DNA of 10,325 bases from positions 1-10,325 of the forward strand of contig JAQTSL010000112.1 in the NCBI GenBank assembly GCA_028711355.1. The letters run 5' to 3'. Each line of letters starts with the position of its first letter. Position 1 is the stretch's first letter. Shown here one piece after another: positions 1 through 7,258 of this stretch. The position numbers and the translations under genes were made by a program. The notes below the pieces were generated by a model. The model made no database searches. It had not been told where the DNA came from and was given only the letters and a program-made list of their open reading frames with translations. The DNA is from Rhodoferax sp. (GTDB taxonomy: Bacteria; Pseudomonadota; Gammaproteobacteria; Burkholderiales; Burkholderiaceae_C).

Positions 1-232
1 CCATCGCCAAGATGACATCGTCTTTTTGCAGTTGATAGCGAGCGAATTCATCATATTCATCGCCGCGCCACTTTCTGGCCTTGTCGCCCCAGCGGATAAA
101 ACCTTGCTGAACGTTGTCACCCCGCAAGAGATAAACGCCATCTTCTGAATCGTCTAGAAAGTGTTGGCTTTTGAATGCGGCACCAGAAAGCATGTCCGCC
201 ACATCACCAAGCTTGACGACCAGGCATGTCAT
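1..232 (-). CDS. hsdS: Type I restriction-modification specificity subunit HsdS (5' part only)
   Basis: This is the N-terminal 77 codons of a type I specificity subunit, read on the minus strand from an ATG at 232 and cut by the window edge. HsdS recognises the split DNA target and holds the methylase and nuclease subunits together. The translation contains VKLGDVADMLSGAAFKS, then a YLLRGDNV segment, then a KDDVILAM segment. This pattern (K-LGD-----SG--, --LR--N---, ---DVL-A-D) is typical of the start of the first target-recognition domain. The start codon overlaps the hsdM stop as ATGA (229-232), so translation is probably coupled to hsdM. No separate ribosome binding site is evident. The second recognition domain and the conserved spacer helices lie outside the window, so completeness and target sequence cannot be judged. 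The family call is fairly sure because of both the motifs and the position after hsdM. Confidence 0.85.
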   Translation of the reverse strand, partial: MTCLVVKLGDVADMLSGAAFKSQHFLDDSEDGVYLLRGDNVQQGFIRWGDKARKWRGDEYDEFARYQLQKDDVILAM

Positions 233-2487
233 TCAACAATCCCCGCAAAGGCGGCCTGTATTTTCGATGCAAGAGAACTCGCCGTGTCATTTAGCTCAGC
301 GAGGTTTTCATGAATTTCCCGCATGCGCACCACAAACGCCTCGCCCTCATCGCCCTCAGCGTTGCCAACCGCCACCCCCACATAGCGCCCCGGTGTCAAT
401 GAATAGTCGTTGTCGGCGATTTCCTGCTGCGAAACGGCTTTGCACAGACCCGGTACATTTTCAAACACTCCTTGCGGAAAACGGCTCAGCAGCCAATGCC
501 CTTGCGCCACAAAGTAGCTGGCACGCTTGAACGCCGCCACACCTGCGTCGCGCACGGTGGGTGCCTCGCGCTTTTTGACGTCGCGCTGTTGCAGCGACTT
601 TTTGGCATCACGCGCCGCGTCACCGGCAAAGGCAGGCCATTGGCGGGCACGCAAACTTTTCTCCGCCAGGTCCAGCAGTTTGAGCCAGGCCTTGTGCCGT
701 GCCTCCAGCGCCGCCAATCCGGCTTTCAACGCGGGCTGCATCGCCTCCAAATCAGTCTGCAAGGTTTTGTGCAGATCAAAACCACCGCCTGCCTTGAGCG
801 CCTGAATTTTCGGCAGCACCGCAGCGGCAGCCGCCAGCGCTCCATCCAACGCACTGTGCCAGCCCACGGCTTGCGTTTCAACACCTTGCACTTGCGCCCG
901 GTAATCCGCCAGCAAGGCATCTGTCAGGCCGTGCTCGTCGCCCAGCTTTTGCCGCACAGCCACCAGCGCGTCGGCATCCAGCGTCGTCTTGCAAAAGGAC
1001 TGCAAGGCTTGACGCAAGCTGTCCACTTGCTTGTCGTCATCTGCCAGCCGCTCGGCCAGTAGCGCCAGGTGTTGCCCGGCTTGCTGTTGGTACTTTGACA
1101 ACAGGTCGGTCAAGCGCTCGTGCTGGCCTCGGTACAGCCAGGTGATGGCGCTCAGGTTGCTGAGTTGCTCAGGCGTAAACACGTGGGAGCGGGCAGACAC
1201 CACGGTATAGACGTTGCGCGCGTCGATCATCAGCACCGTGCCGCGCAGGTCGGCTGGTTTGCCCTTGTCGTAAAACCACAGGGTGCAGGGCAGGCTGCGG
1301 GTGTAAAAAAACTTGGGGCCAATCGAGATCATCACATCGACATGGCCGGTTTGTACCAGTTGCGCCCGAATGTCGCGGTCTTTGTTGCCAGCATCCGAGG
1401 CGCTGGAGGCCATGACAAAACCGGCCCGCCCTGTGGCATTGAGGTTGCTGTAGAAATACTGAATCCACAAACTGTTGGCATTCGAGATGGTTTCACCTTC
1501 GCCACCAGCGCGGCCTTTGGTTTTGCCCGCCACGCCGGGCAGGCCAAAGGGGAGTCGCCCGGTCTGATTCTCACCCACCTGACTTTTGATCTTGGCCACC
1601 TGCACGCCATCCACATTGAACGGCGGATTGGCCATGACAAAGTCGCAGCCGCCCAGCAACTGGTGCAAATCCTCATAAAAGGTGTTACCGATGCGGATGT
1701 TGCCCTCCAGCCCATGCACCGCCAGGTTCATGCGCGCGAGCTTGCTGTTCAGGTCAGCTTTTTCCTGTCCATAAAAGGTGATGTTGACCTCGTTGGTGTG
1801 GCGGTGGCGTACTTCCTCAATGAAGTGCGCGGTTTGCACAAACATGCCCGCCGAACCGCAGGCCTGATCGAGCACGATGCCGTGATCAGGTTCGATCACG
1901 CCCACGATCATGCGCACCAAGCTGGGCGGGGTAAAAAACTCGCCGCCCTCCTGCGCGCCACTTTGGGCAAACTGGTTCAGAAAGTATTCGTAAATGCGGC
2001 CAAACACATCGCCGGTGGCAGCCTGCAACGCGGGGCGATTAAAGATTTTGATCAGCTCAGCCAACAGGTCATGCTCCAGCCCAAGGTAGTCTTTGGGCAA
2101 GGCACCTTCAAGCAGCTTGAGGCCTTTTTGATCAGTCACTGAATCTTCAATGGCAATCATCGCGTCTCGGATGGCTTCGCCCAGTTTGGGTCCAGCAGGC
2201 AGAGCGGCCAATACGTCGTAGCGGGCCACTTCCGGTAAATAAATGGCCGCCTTGCCTTGAAAGCCAAGCTTGATCTGTTGCTGACGCAGTGTGCCGGTGG
2301 CGCGGGGTGACACGGCTTGCTCTATGGCGGGCAGCAAGGCGTTGAAACGGGTGGTGGCGTGGCGCAAAAAGATCAGTCCCAGCACCGGCATGGCGTATTC
2401 ACTGGCGGTGAGTTTGGAGTTGGCGCGCAGTTGGTCAGCGGCTTCCCAGAGGTCGTCTTCGAGCAGTTTGAGTTCCTTGTAGTCCAT
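229..2487 (-). CDS. hsdM: Type I restriction-modification DNA methyltransferase subunit HsdM
   Basis: This 752-residue protein is an N6-adenine DNA methyltransferase, the modification subunit of a type I R-M complex, acting in the cytoplasm on chromosomal DNA with HsdS. Residues 1-150 match the HsdM N-terminal helical domain (ELKLLEDDLWEAADQLRAN near the start, GLIFLRHA at 37-44). The catalytic domain follows: FTPPSLVRMIV at 185-195, SAM-binding motif I DQACGSAG at 207-214 (a variant of DPACGSGG), and catalytic motif IV NPPF at 287-290. The last 60 residues (NDYSLTPGRYVGV at 693-705, then a helical tail) are the usual HsdM C-terminus. The protein is longer than many HsdM proteins (EcoKI HsdM is about 530 residues). 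The excess is a helix-rich, Ala/Gln/Lys-rich stretch at roughly 460-650. The ATG at 2485-2487 has no good Shine-Dalgarno sequence and lies 12 nt after the ruvB stop, which suggests read-through transcription and perhaps reinitiation. Confidence 0.95.
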   Translation of the reverse strand: MDYKELKLLEDDLWEAADQLRANSKLTASEYAMPVLGLIFLRHATTRFNALLPAIEQAVSPRATGTLRQQQIKLGFQGKAAIYLPEVARYDVLAALPAGPKLGEAIRDAMIAIEDSVTDQKGLKLLEGALPKDYLGLEHDLLAELIKIFNRPALQAATGDVFGRIYEYFLNQFAQSGAQEGGEFFTPPSLVRMIVGVIEPDHGIVLDQACGSAGMFVQTAHFIEEVRHRHTNEVNITFYGQEKADLNSKLARMNLAVHGLEGNIRIGNTFYEDLHQLLGGCDFVMANPPFNVDGVQVAKIKSQVGENQTGRLPFGLPGVAGKTKGRAGGEGETISNANSLWIQYFYSNLNATGRAGFVMASSASDAGNKDRDIRAQLVQTGHVDVMISIGPKFFYTRSLPCTLWFYDKGKPADLRGTVLMIDARNVYTVVSARSHVFTPEQLSNLSAITWLYRGQHERLTDLLSKYQQQAGQHLALLAERLADDDKQVDSLRQALQSFCKTTLDADALVAVRQKLGDEHGLTDALLADYRAQVQGVETQAVGWHSALDGALAAAAAVLPKIQALKAGGGFDLHKTLQTDLEAMQPALKAGLAALEARHKAWLKLLDLAEKSLRARQWPAFAGDAARDAKKSLQQRDVKKREAPTVRDAGVAAFKRASYFVAQGHWLLSRFPQGVFENVPGLCKAVSQQEIADNDYSLTPGRYVGVAVGNAEGDEGEAFVVRMREIHENLAELNDTASSLASKIQAAFAGIVE

Positions 2488-2499
2488 GGCGTGGGTTGG

Positions 2500-3579
2500 C
2501 TAAAGCTCTTCTGACGGCGCACCAAACAAACCCGCGCTGACTTGGTTAGCCGGTGGTGTCACCCCCAAATGCCGATATGCCGCCAGCGTGGCGATGCGCC
2601 CGCGCGGGGTGCGTTGCAGGTAGCCCTGCTGAATCAGATACGGCTCGATCACGTCTTCAATGGTGTCGCGCTCTTCGCCAATGCAGGCGGCCACGTTGTC
2701 CAGGCCGACCGGGCCGCCGTCAAAGCGGTGGATCACGGCTTCAAGCAGCTTGCGGTCCATCAAATCGAAACCTTGCGGATCAACATCGAGCATCTGCAAA
2801 GCCCGGTTGGCAATGTCCAGCGTGATCTCACCCACGCCTTTGACGTCGGCGTAATCACGCACCCGGCGCAGCAGGCGGTTGGCAATGCGTGGCGTGCCGC
2901 GCGAGCGCCGGGCAATCTCAAAGCCACCTTGCGCGTCCGTCGGTACCTTGAGCAAACCGGCACTACGCTTGACGATGCGGGCCAATTCTTCAGCGGTGTA
3001 AAACTCCAGCCGTGCCACGATGCCAAAGCGGTCGCGCAACGGGTTGGTCAGCATGCCGGCACGGGTGGTCGCACCCACCAGCGTGAACGGTTGCAGGTCG
3101 AGCTTGATGGAGCGCGCGGCCGGACCTTCGCCGATCATGATGTCGATCTTGTAGTCTTCCAGCGCCGGGTACAAAATCTCTTCGACCACCGGGCTCAGGC
3201 GGTGGATTTCGTCGATGAACAGCACATCGTTTTTTTCCAGATTGGTCAGCAGCGCGGCCAAATCTTTGGGCTTTTCGAGCACCGGGCCACTGGTCTGGCG
3301 CAGGTTGACACCCAGCTCGGCGGCAATGATGTGGCTCAGCGTGGTTTTGCCCAAGCCGGGCGGGCCAAACAGCAGAACGTGGTCGAGCGCTTCACTGCGC
3401 TTTTTGGCAGCGCCGATGAAAATTTCGAGCTGCTCGCGGGCTTTGCCCTGACCAACGTATTCATCGAGCAGCTTGGGCCGCAGCGCGCGCTCGATCGCTT
3501 CTTCGCCCGGCGAGGCAGCGGCGTTGGAGACCACGCGTTTGAGCGGTGCCGGGGCAAAGTCGTCGGTTTGAATGGTCAC
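2500..3579 (-). CDS. ruvB: Holliday junction branch-migration DNA helicase RuvB
   Basis: RuvB is the hexameric AAA+ motor that, with RuvA, drives branch migration of Holliday junctions in recombinational repair before RuvC cleavage. The 359-residue product is close to the usual family length of about 335-355. Visible motifs are the RuvB N-terminal segment LDEYVGQ at 38-44, Walker A GPPGLGKT at 72-79, Walker B LFIDEIHRL at 120-128 with D123 and E124, the sensor/arginine-finger loop GATTRAG at 169-175 with R173, and LRDRFG at 181-186. The DNA-binding winged helix ends in QRTPRGRIAT at 322-331. Translation starts at a GTG (3577-3579) giving MTIQTDDF; no in-frame ATG lies just upstream and no clear Shine-Dalgarno is present. 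ruvA and ruvC are not adjacent in this window. The downstream neighbour is hsdM, in the same direction, which is not a standard ruv partner. The upstream gene is divergent. Confidence 0.98.
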   Translation of the reverse strand: MTIQTDDFAPAPLKRVVSNAAASPGEEAIERALRPKLLDEYVGQGKAREQLEIFIGAAKKRSEALDHVLLFGPPGLGKTTLSHIIAAELGVNLRQTSGPVLEKPKDLAALLTNLEKNDVLFIDEIHRLSPVVEEILYPALEDYKIDIMIGEGPAARSIKLDLQPFTLVGATTRAGMLTNPLRDRFGIVARLEFYTAEELARIVKRSAGLLKVPTDAQGGFEIARRSRGTPRIANRLLRRVRDYADVKGVGEITLDIANRALQMLDVDPQGFDLMDRKLLEAVIHRFDGGPVGLDNVAACIGEERDTIEDVIEPYLIQQGYLQRTPRGRIATLAAYRHLGVTPPANQVSAGLFGAPSEEL

Positions 3580-3733
3580 GGTTGAAGCTGTATGAAAAAA
3601 ATGGTGACCGCACTATAGCGCCCGCACAGCCTGCCCGATGGTCATCTTGAGCGTTGCGGTTCAAGCCCGGGATGGTAATTGCCGATAAGATGGCAAGGCC
3701 TGCCCGTTCCGTGGCAATGGCTTGGTGACGCAC
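3580..3733. other. Divergent intergenic region between ruvB and the carbonic anhydrase gene, with small inverted repeats
   Basis: This 154-bp gap separates two divergent genes and must hold both promoters. Two short perfect inverted repeats are visible: CTTGA-N10-TCAAG at 3646-3665, and TTGCC-N8-GGCAA at 3679-3696. A 9-bp direct repeat GCCTGCCCG occurs at 3629-3637 and 3698-3706. For the plus strand, TTGCGG (from 3654) followed after 16 nt by TAATTG is a poor promoter candidate. Either inverted repeat could be an operator, but arms of 5 bp occur by chance, so no regulator is proposed. Confidence 0.4.
3612..3617 (-). promoter_or_regulatory. Possible -10 element (TATAGT) for ruvB
   Basis: Read on the minus strand, TATAGT lies 33 bases upstream of the ruvB GTG start and resembles a sigma-70 -10 hexamer. 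No convincing -35 hexamer is found 16-18 bases upstream (the best available, CATCGG, is poor). This is therefore only a weak prediction based on position. Confidence 0.25.
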
Positions 3734-5074
3734 ATGAATCCACTCAACCCAAGACCCGCTGCCACAGCCGCTCGGTGTGCTATTCAAAAGTATGCTGTAC
3801 TTTCGATCGGTGCTCACACGGGATGGCTGGTTGCGGGGCTGTGTTGCGCTGCGCTGGTGTCTTGGCCCACCGGCGCACGCGCCGCGGGCACGACCGATGC
3901 GCACGCGGCCGCCAGCACCACCAAGGCCAGTGCACCGGTCAAAGCAGCAGCGGCGAAGGCGCCAACCGACACATCTGGCCAGATTCCGGAATTGGCCATC
4001 GACATCAAAAAAGCGCTGCGCGAACAGATGTTTGGCAAAACCAAACTGACGCTGGTCGTCAGTGACAAGCTGGAACGTCTGACCCCGACCGACCGACCCA
4101 GCCCGGCTGCCAGCAAACCGACCAACCGCAAGACCGCCGCAGAAGCCCCAACAACCAGCAGCGCTCACACTGCGCCGGTACACGCCGCGACGGCGACCCG
4201 CATTGCCCCAGCGGTGGCCCATTCCATCGCAGTCGCGGCACCGGCCCGGGCGGCAACGCACGTTACCGTGATCAACCCACGCGCCAGCCGCAACTACATT
4301 CGCGCCAAGGCCGCCGCGCTGGCTGGTCACGAGCAACCGACTGCCGACGATGACCACGCTGCGCCAGCGCACGGCACGGCGGCGCACAGCGGCGCCCATT
4401 GGTCCTATTCCGGTGCCACCGGACCGCAAGCCTGGGGCCAGCTCCAGCCGGAATTTGGCGCCTGCGCCACCGGCAAGCGTCAGTCCCCCATCAACATTGA
4501 AGACTCCAACACCCTGCAAGGCCCGGCCGAACCGCTGCTGTTCAATTACACGCCATCCAACGCCAGCGTGGTCAACAATGGTCACACCGTGCAAGTAGAG
4601 GTGCAAGGCAGCAACACGCTCACGGTGCGTGGCAACAACTACGCGCTGGTGCAGGTTCATTTTCACAGCCCGTCCGAGGAACAGATCAATTTCCGCCCTT
4701 ACGCCATGGTGGCGCACCTGGTACACAAGAGTGCCGAAGGACAACTGGCGGTGGTAGCGGTGCTGCTAGACGTGGGCCAGACCAACGCGTTGATCGATAC
4801 CGTCTGGACCTATATGCCGCTGGATGTTGAAGACCGGGTGCGCATGCCAGCGGGCCTGCTCGACCTGAAGGGTTTGTTGCCGCAAGACCAACGCTACTAC
4901 CAGTTTCTGGGGTCACTCACCACACCACCGTGTACCGAAGGCGTGCTGTGGCTGGTGCTCAAACAGCCCACCCAAATCAGCGCGGCACAGTTGCGCCTGT
5001 TCCAGCAACTCTACCCCAACAACGCGCGTCCGGTGCAGCCGGTCAACAACCGGCCGGTACGCAGCGCACAGTAA
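3734..5074 (+). CDS. Exported alpha-class carbonic anhydrase with long N-terminal extension
   Basis: The enzyme interconverts CO2 and bicarbonate, probably in the periplasm. The ATG at 3734 is preferred over the upstream TTG/GTG codons because GGTGA sits 5 nt before it; the product is 446 residues. Residues 1-50 look like a long signal peptide: basic n-region, hydrophobic core at about 30-43, and possible cleavage after ARA at 50. Residues 51-220 are mostly Ala/Thr/Pro-rich, with a more structured island at about 84-115. The alpha-CA domain is residues 221-430. It has zinc ligands H309, H311 and H328 (HFHSPSEE and AHLVH), gatekeeper pair E315 and T396 (LTTPP), and a probable proton shuttle H284 in NNGH. 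C244 and C400 match the disulfide pair of bacterial alpha-CAs. Typical bacterial members have about 220-260 residues, so the extension is unusual. The catalytic call is very sure; the role of the extension is unknown. Confidence 0.95.
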   Translation: MNPLNPRPAATAARCAIQKYAVLSIGAHTGWLVAGLCCAALVSWPTGARAAGTTDAHAAASTTKASAPVKAAAAKAPTDTSGQIPELAIDIKKALREQMFGKTKLTLVVSDKLERLTPTDRPSPAASKPTNRKTAAEAPTTSSAHTAPVHAATATRIAPAVAHSIAVAAPARAATHVTVINPRASRNYIRAKAAALAGHEQPTADDDHAAPAHGTAAHSGAHWSYSGATGPQAWGQLQPEFGACATGKRQSPINIEDSNTLQGPAEPLLFNYTPSNASVVNNGHTVQVEVQGSNTLTVRGNNYALVQVHFHSPSEEQINFRPYAMVAHLVHKSAEGQLAVVAVLLDVGQTNALIDTVWTYMPLDVEDRVRMPAGLLDLKGLLPQDQRYYQFLGSLTTPPCTEGVLWLVLKQPTQISAAQLRLFQQLYPNNARPVQPVNNRPVRSAQ

Positions 5075-5151
5075 TCAACAGCGGACCGAATCAAGAAGCC
5101 CGAACGCAACAGGATGCTTGGCGACAGTGCAGTGCAGCGGCGGCGCCGGCA
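5075..5151. other. Short convergent intergenic gap without a recognisable terminator
   Basis: This gap lies between the ends of the carbonic anhydrase and cyclase genes. It holds a small GC palindrome (CGGCGCCG) and the short tandem CAGTGCAGTGCAG, but no stem followed by a T-run on either strand. No intrinsic terminator can be supported, although both transcripts must end near here. Confidence 0.5.
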
Positions 5152-7134
5152 TCAGGCGATCAATTTCGCCAAGACCTCAACGACAACCGGATCAAACACG
5201 CCTTTTTCGACTTCACTGTTAATTTCTCCCAGGGCGGCATGGCGTTCCCACGATTCACGATAGGGGCGTGAGGATGTCAATGCCTCGTAGGCATCCGCCA
5301 CGGCAATAATTCGCGCGCCGATGGGAATGTCATTACCCTTGAGTTGGTTTGGATAACCGCCACTGCCCCGGTAATGCTCGTGGCTATGTTTTACCAATTT
5401 AAGTACGGCAGGCTTGTCATAGCCCATCTTGCGCATCAGTCTGCAAGATTCTTCAGGATGCTGTTGAATAATATCAATCTCACTGATGGTCAACCCACCA
5501 CGACGATTGCGCAGGTTGGGTGAAATTAGTTCTTTACCAATATCCGCCAAAAATCCAGCTTGCAATATGTCGCGTTTGTCACTTTCAGAAAGACCCAGAT
5601 TATCCGCCAAAATAAATGACAAGACCGCCACCACACGAGACTGTCCAACACTGCCATCCATCACCTCGGACGGCAAGGTAACATCCTCTGGAATACTGAT
5701 TTGGGCAGCCACATATTGATATTTTTCATAGAGCGCCTGGGGTATCTTGTTGCGGTTAAGCAGCGGATCTTTTAAACTAATTACCTCAAACGCTTCAATC
5801 CGATGACGCTTGCCTTTCACACTAATCTGTTCTTGAGATTTTATATTAATCCCGGCTTCAGCATAGGCAATTTTGAAGGTATCATTTTTTGGTTCCAGTC
5901 GCAAAGCCGCTTCAAAGTATTGCAATGCTTCGACTGGTTCCTGAATATTCAAATGAATTTGACCGATCTGGTAATGTAATTGGGCGTTACCGGGTTGAGC
6001 AATTATTTTTCGAACCAAGCTGTCCAGTTCCTGCTCTTTACGCAGATCGAGGTCTTTACGAGTGGATAACACACGGAGTTTGCGTGTTTCAAAAAACGGT
6101 TGAATGTCTTCGTGCGTAAATTTATCTACCAGTATGCGGCCCGGGTTGCAATTCTGTTCCAGTCGGGCGGCCAGGTTAACAATGTCGCCAATTGCCGTAT
6201 AGGTCTGTCGATGTGATCCGATCAAACCGGCAATCGCCGCTCCTGAAGCTATGCCGACCCGCATTTTCCAGGGGTGGGCACGCGCCGTCAACATGGCCTG
6301 CATTTTCAAGGCACAGGTGACCGCCATCAGACGATGCATGACAAATTCCTGAGGCACGCCAAATTCACACATGATGCCATCCCCCATGTATTTATCAATA
6401 TGGCCATGATAGGCAAGCATCACCGGTTCCATATCCTGTAAATATCGGTTCAAGTCGGCAACCACATTTTCAGGACGAATATCTTCAGAATAAGATGTAA
6501 AGCCAACCAAATCGACAAACATAACGCTCATCAAGCGCTTTTCATTACGTAAGCGACCTTCTATCATTAGATTAACAACGGTCGAATCCATGGTACTGTA
6601 AAGTGCCATTTCTACTTTCGATTTCAAACTTTCTATGGCTGACTTGGATTGCTGAAGCTCCTGAGTGCGTTCTTGCACGCGGTCTTCCAGGCTGTGGTTG
6701 TTGTCAAGCAATTTGATGTTTGAATCATTTAATTCCTGCTGGCTCTGAGCCAACTGTGTGTTAAGTTTCCGTGCATTGGCGACTTCGAGTTTCAGGTTTT
6801 CCTGCAATTTTCCAACCACAGCTCCGGCAAGTATAAGAAAACCACTCCAAATGGACAAATGCAAAAAAACCTGATCGGTCGAATTAGCTGCCAGGAAAGC
6901 ACTCGGAGTCAGCAACATATAGCCCAGTACCAGCAGCGCGGAAAAAACTGCCCCCAGCATGGCACGCTTCTGTCCGAGATAATAGGCGCCCAAGATAATT
7001 GGCAGAAAATAGAAGTTTAAAAATGCTATTTTGTACGGAATATAATAGTTTATTATACTGGTAGCCAATAAAATTAGAAGCACAAATACATGCTCAAAAT
7101 ATTGACTCAGATAGCGCTTAAATTTTTCCATCAT
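5152..7134 (-). CDS. Membrane-anchored class III adenylate cyclase fused to a degenerate HD-GYP domain
   Basis: This 660-residue protein probably makes cAMP at the inner membrane. Four hydrophobic helices (about 16-32, 38-54, 58-75, 91-108) are followed by a coiled coil at about 110-178. The class III cyclase domain is about 200-340. It has metal-binding D208 (FVDLVGFT) and D252 (KYMGDG), adenine-pocket K248, T313 at the position held by Asp in mammalian cyclases, and catalytic N320 and R324 (VNLAAR). This Lys/Thr pair is the class IIIb pattern and argues for ATP over GTP. A TPR-like segment covers about 383-430. The C-terminus is HD-GYP-like: DIGK at 531-534, HPE at 559-561, GYP at 593-595 and AVADAYEALTSSRPYR at 611-626. 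The His of the HD pair is Ala530 and the HHE/DGxGYP region is altered, so phosphodiesterase activity is doubtful. The ATG at 7134 is supported by GAGGTGAG upstream; a second ATG follows at 7131. The gene is AT-rich relative to its neighbours. Confidence 0.9.
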   Translation of the reverse strand: MMEKFKRYLSQYFEHVFVLLILLATSIINYYIPYKIAFLNFYFLPIILGAYYLGQKRAMLGAVFSALLVLGYMLLTPSAFLAANSTDQVFLHLSIWSGFLILAGAVVGKLQENLKLEVANARKLNTQLAQSQQELNDSNIKLLDNNHSLEDRVQERTQELQQSKSAIESLKSKVEMALYSTMDSTVVNLMIEGRLRNEKRLMSVMFVDLVGFTSYSEDIRPENVVADLNRYLQDMEPVMLAYHGHIDKYMGDGIMCEFGVPQEFVMHRLMAVTCALKMQAMLTARAHPWKMRVGIASGAAIAGLIGSHRQTYTAIGDIVNLAARLEQNCNPGRILVDKFTHEDIQPFFETRKLRVLSTRKDLDLRKEQELDSLVRKIIAQPGNAQLHYQIGQIHLNIQEPVEALQYFEAALRLEPKNDTFKIAYAEAGINIKSQEQISVKGKRHRIEAFEVISLKDPLLNRNKIPQALYEKYQYVAAQISIPEDVTLPSEVMDGSVGQSRVVAVLSFILADNLGLSESDKRDILQAGFLADIGKELISPNLRNRRGGLTISEIDIIQQHPEESCRLMRKMGYDKPAVLKLVKHSHEHYRGSGGYPNQLKGNDIPIGARIIAVADAYEALTSSRPYRESWERHAALGEINSEVEKGVFDPVVVEVLAKLIA

Positions 7135-7143
7135 GATGACAAT

Positions 7144-7151
7144 CTCACCTC
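7144..7151 (-). promoter_or_regulatory. Strong Shine-Dalgarno site for the cyclase gene
   Basis: GAGGTGAG on the minus strand lies 9 nt upstream of the ATG at 7134. It supports 7134 rather than an internal start, although the adjacent ATG at 7131 (spacing 12) could also be used. Confidence 0.7.
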
Positions 7152-7243
7152 AAATTGGAATGAAAATTGATGATTCCTGGCGGCGAATTGGTACCCGACA
7201 TTCAAAAAATCTCATAAGCTCGACAGATTACATTGGTAGCGAG

Positions 7244-7258
7244 GGTGCAACCGGCACC
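7244..7258. repeat. Small inverted repeat (5-bp arms, 5-nt loop) after the hydrolase gene
   Basis: GGTGC-AACCG-GCACC forms a perfect short hairpin 8 bp past the hydrolase stop, in the 132-bp gap upstream of the cyclase gene. No T-run follows on the minus strand, so it is not a standard intrinsic terminator. It might contribute to ending or slowing the liv operon transcript, but the stem is short. Confidence 0.25.

Noticed and set aside
1120..2142. Plus-strand open frame of 340 codons opposite hsdM
   Set aside because: It has no recognisable motif, and hsdM on the other strand has all its catalytic motifs; treated as a shadow.
2542..3585. Plus-strand open frame of 347 codons opposite ruvB
   Set aside because: It mirrors ruvB almost exactly and shows His/Gln-rich shadow composition without motifs.
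3722..3733. Upstream TTG (3722) or GTG (3725) start for the carbonic anhydrase
   Set aside because: The ATG at 3734 has a GGTGA stretch 5 nt before it and gives a plausible signal peptide; the upstream codons have no ribosome binding site.
3837..3842. Lipobox in the carbonic anhydrase leader
   Set aside because: The Cys-Cys at residues 37-38 is preceded by AGL, which does not fit the [LVI][ASTVI][GAS]C rule, so a lipoprotein call is not supported.
3461..4744. Long minus-strand open frame (427 codons) antisense to the carbonic anhydrase gene and running into ruvB
   Set aside because: It is low-complexity Gly/Arg-rich, shows no domain, and overlaps two certain genes; such frames are common opposite GC-rich coding sequence.
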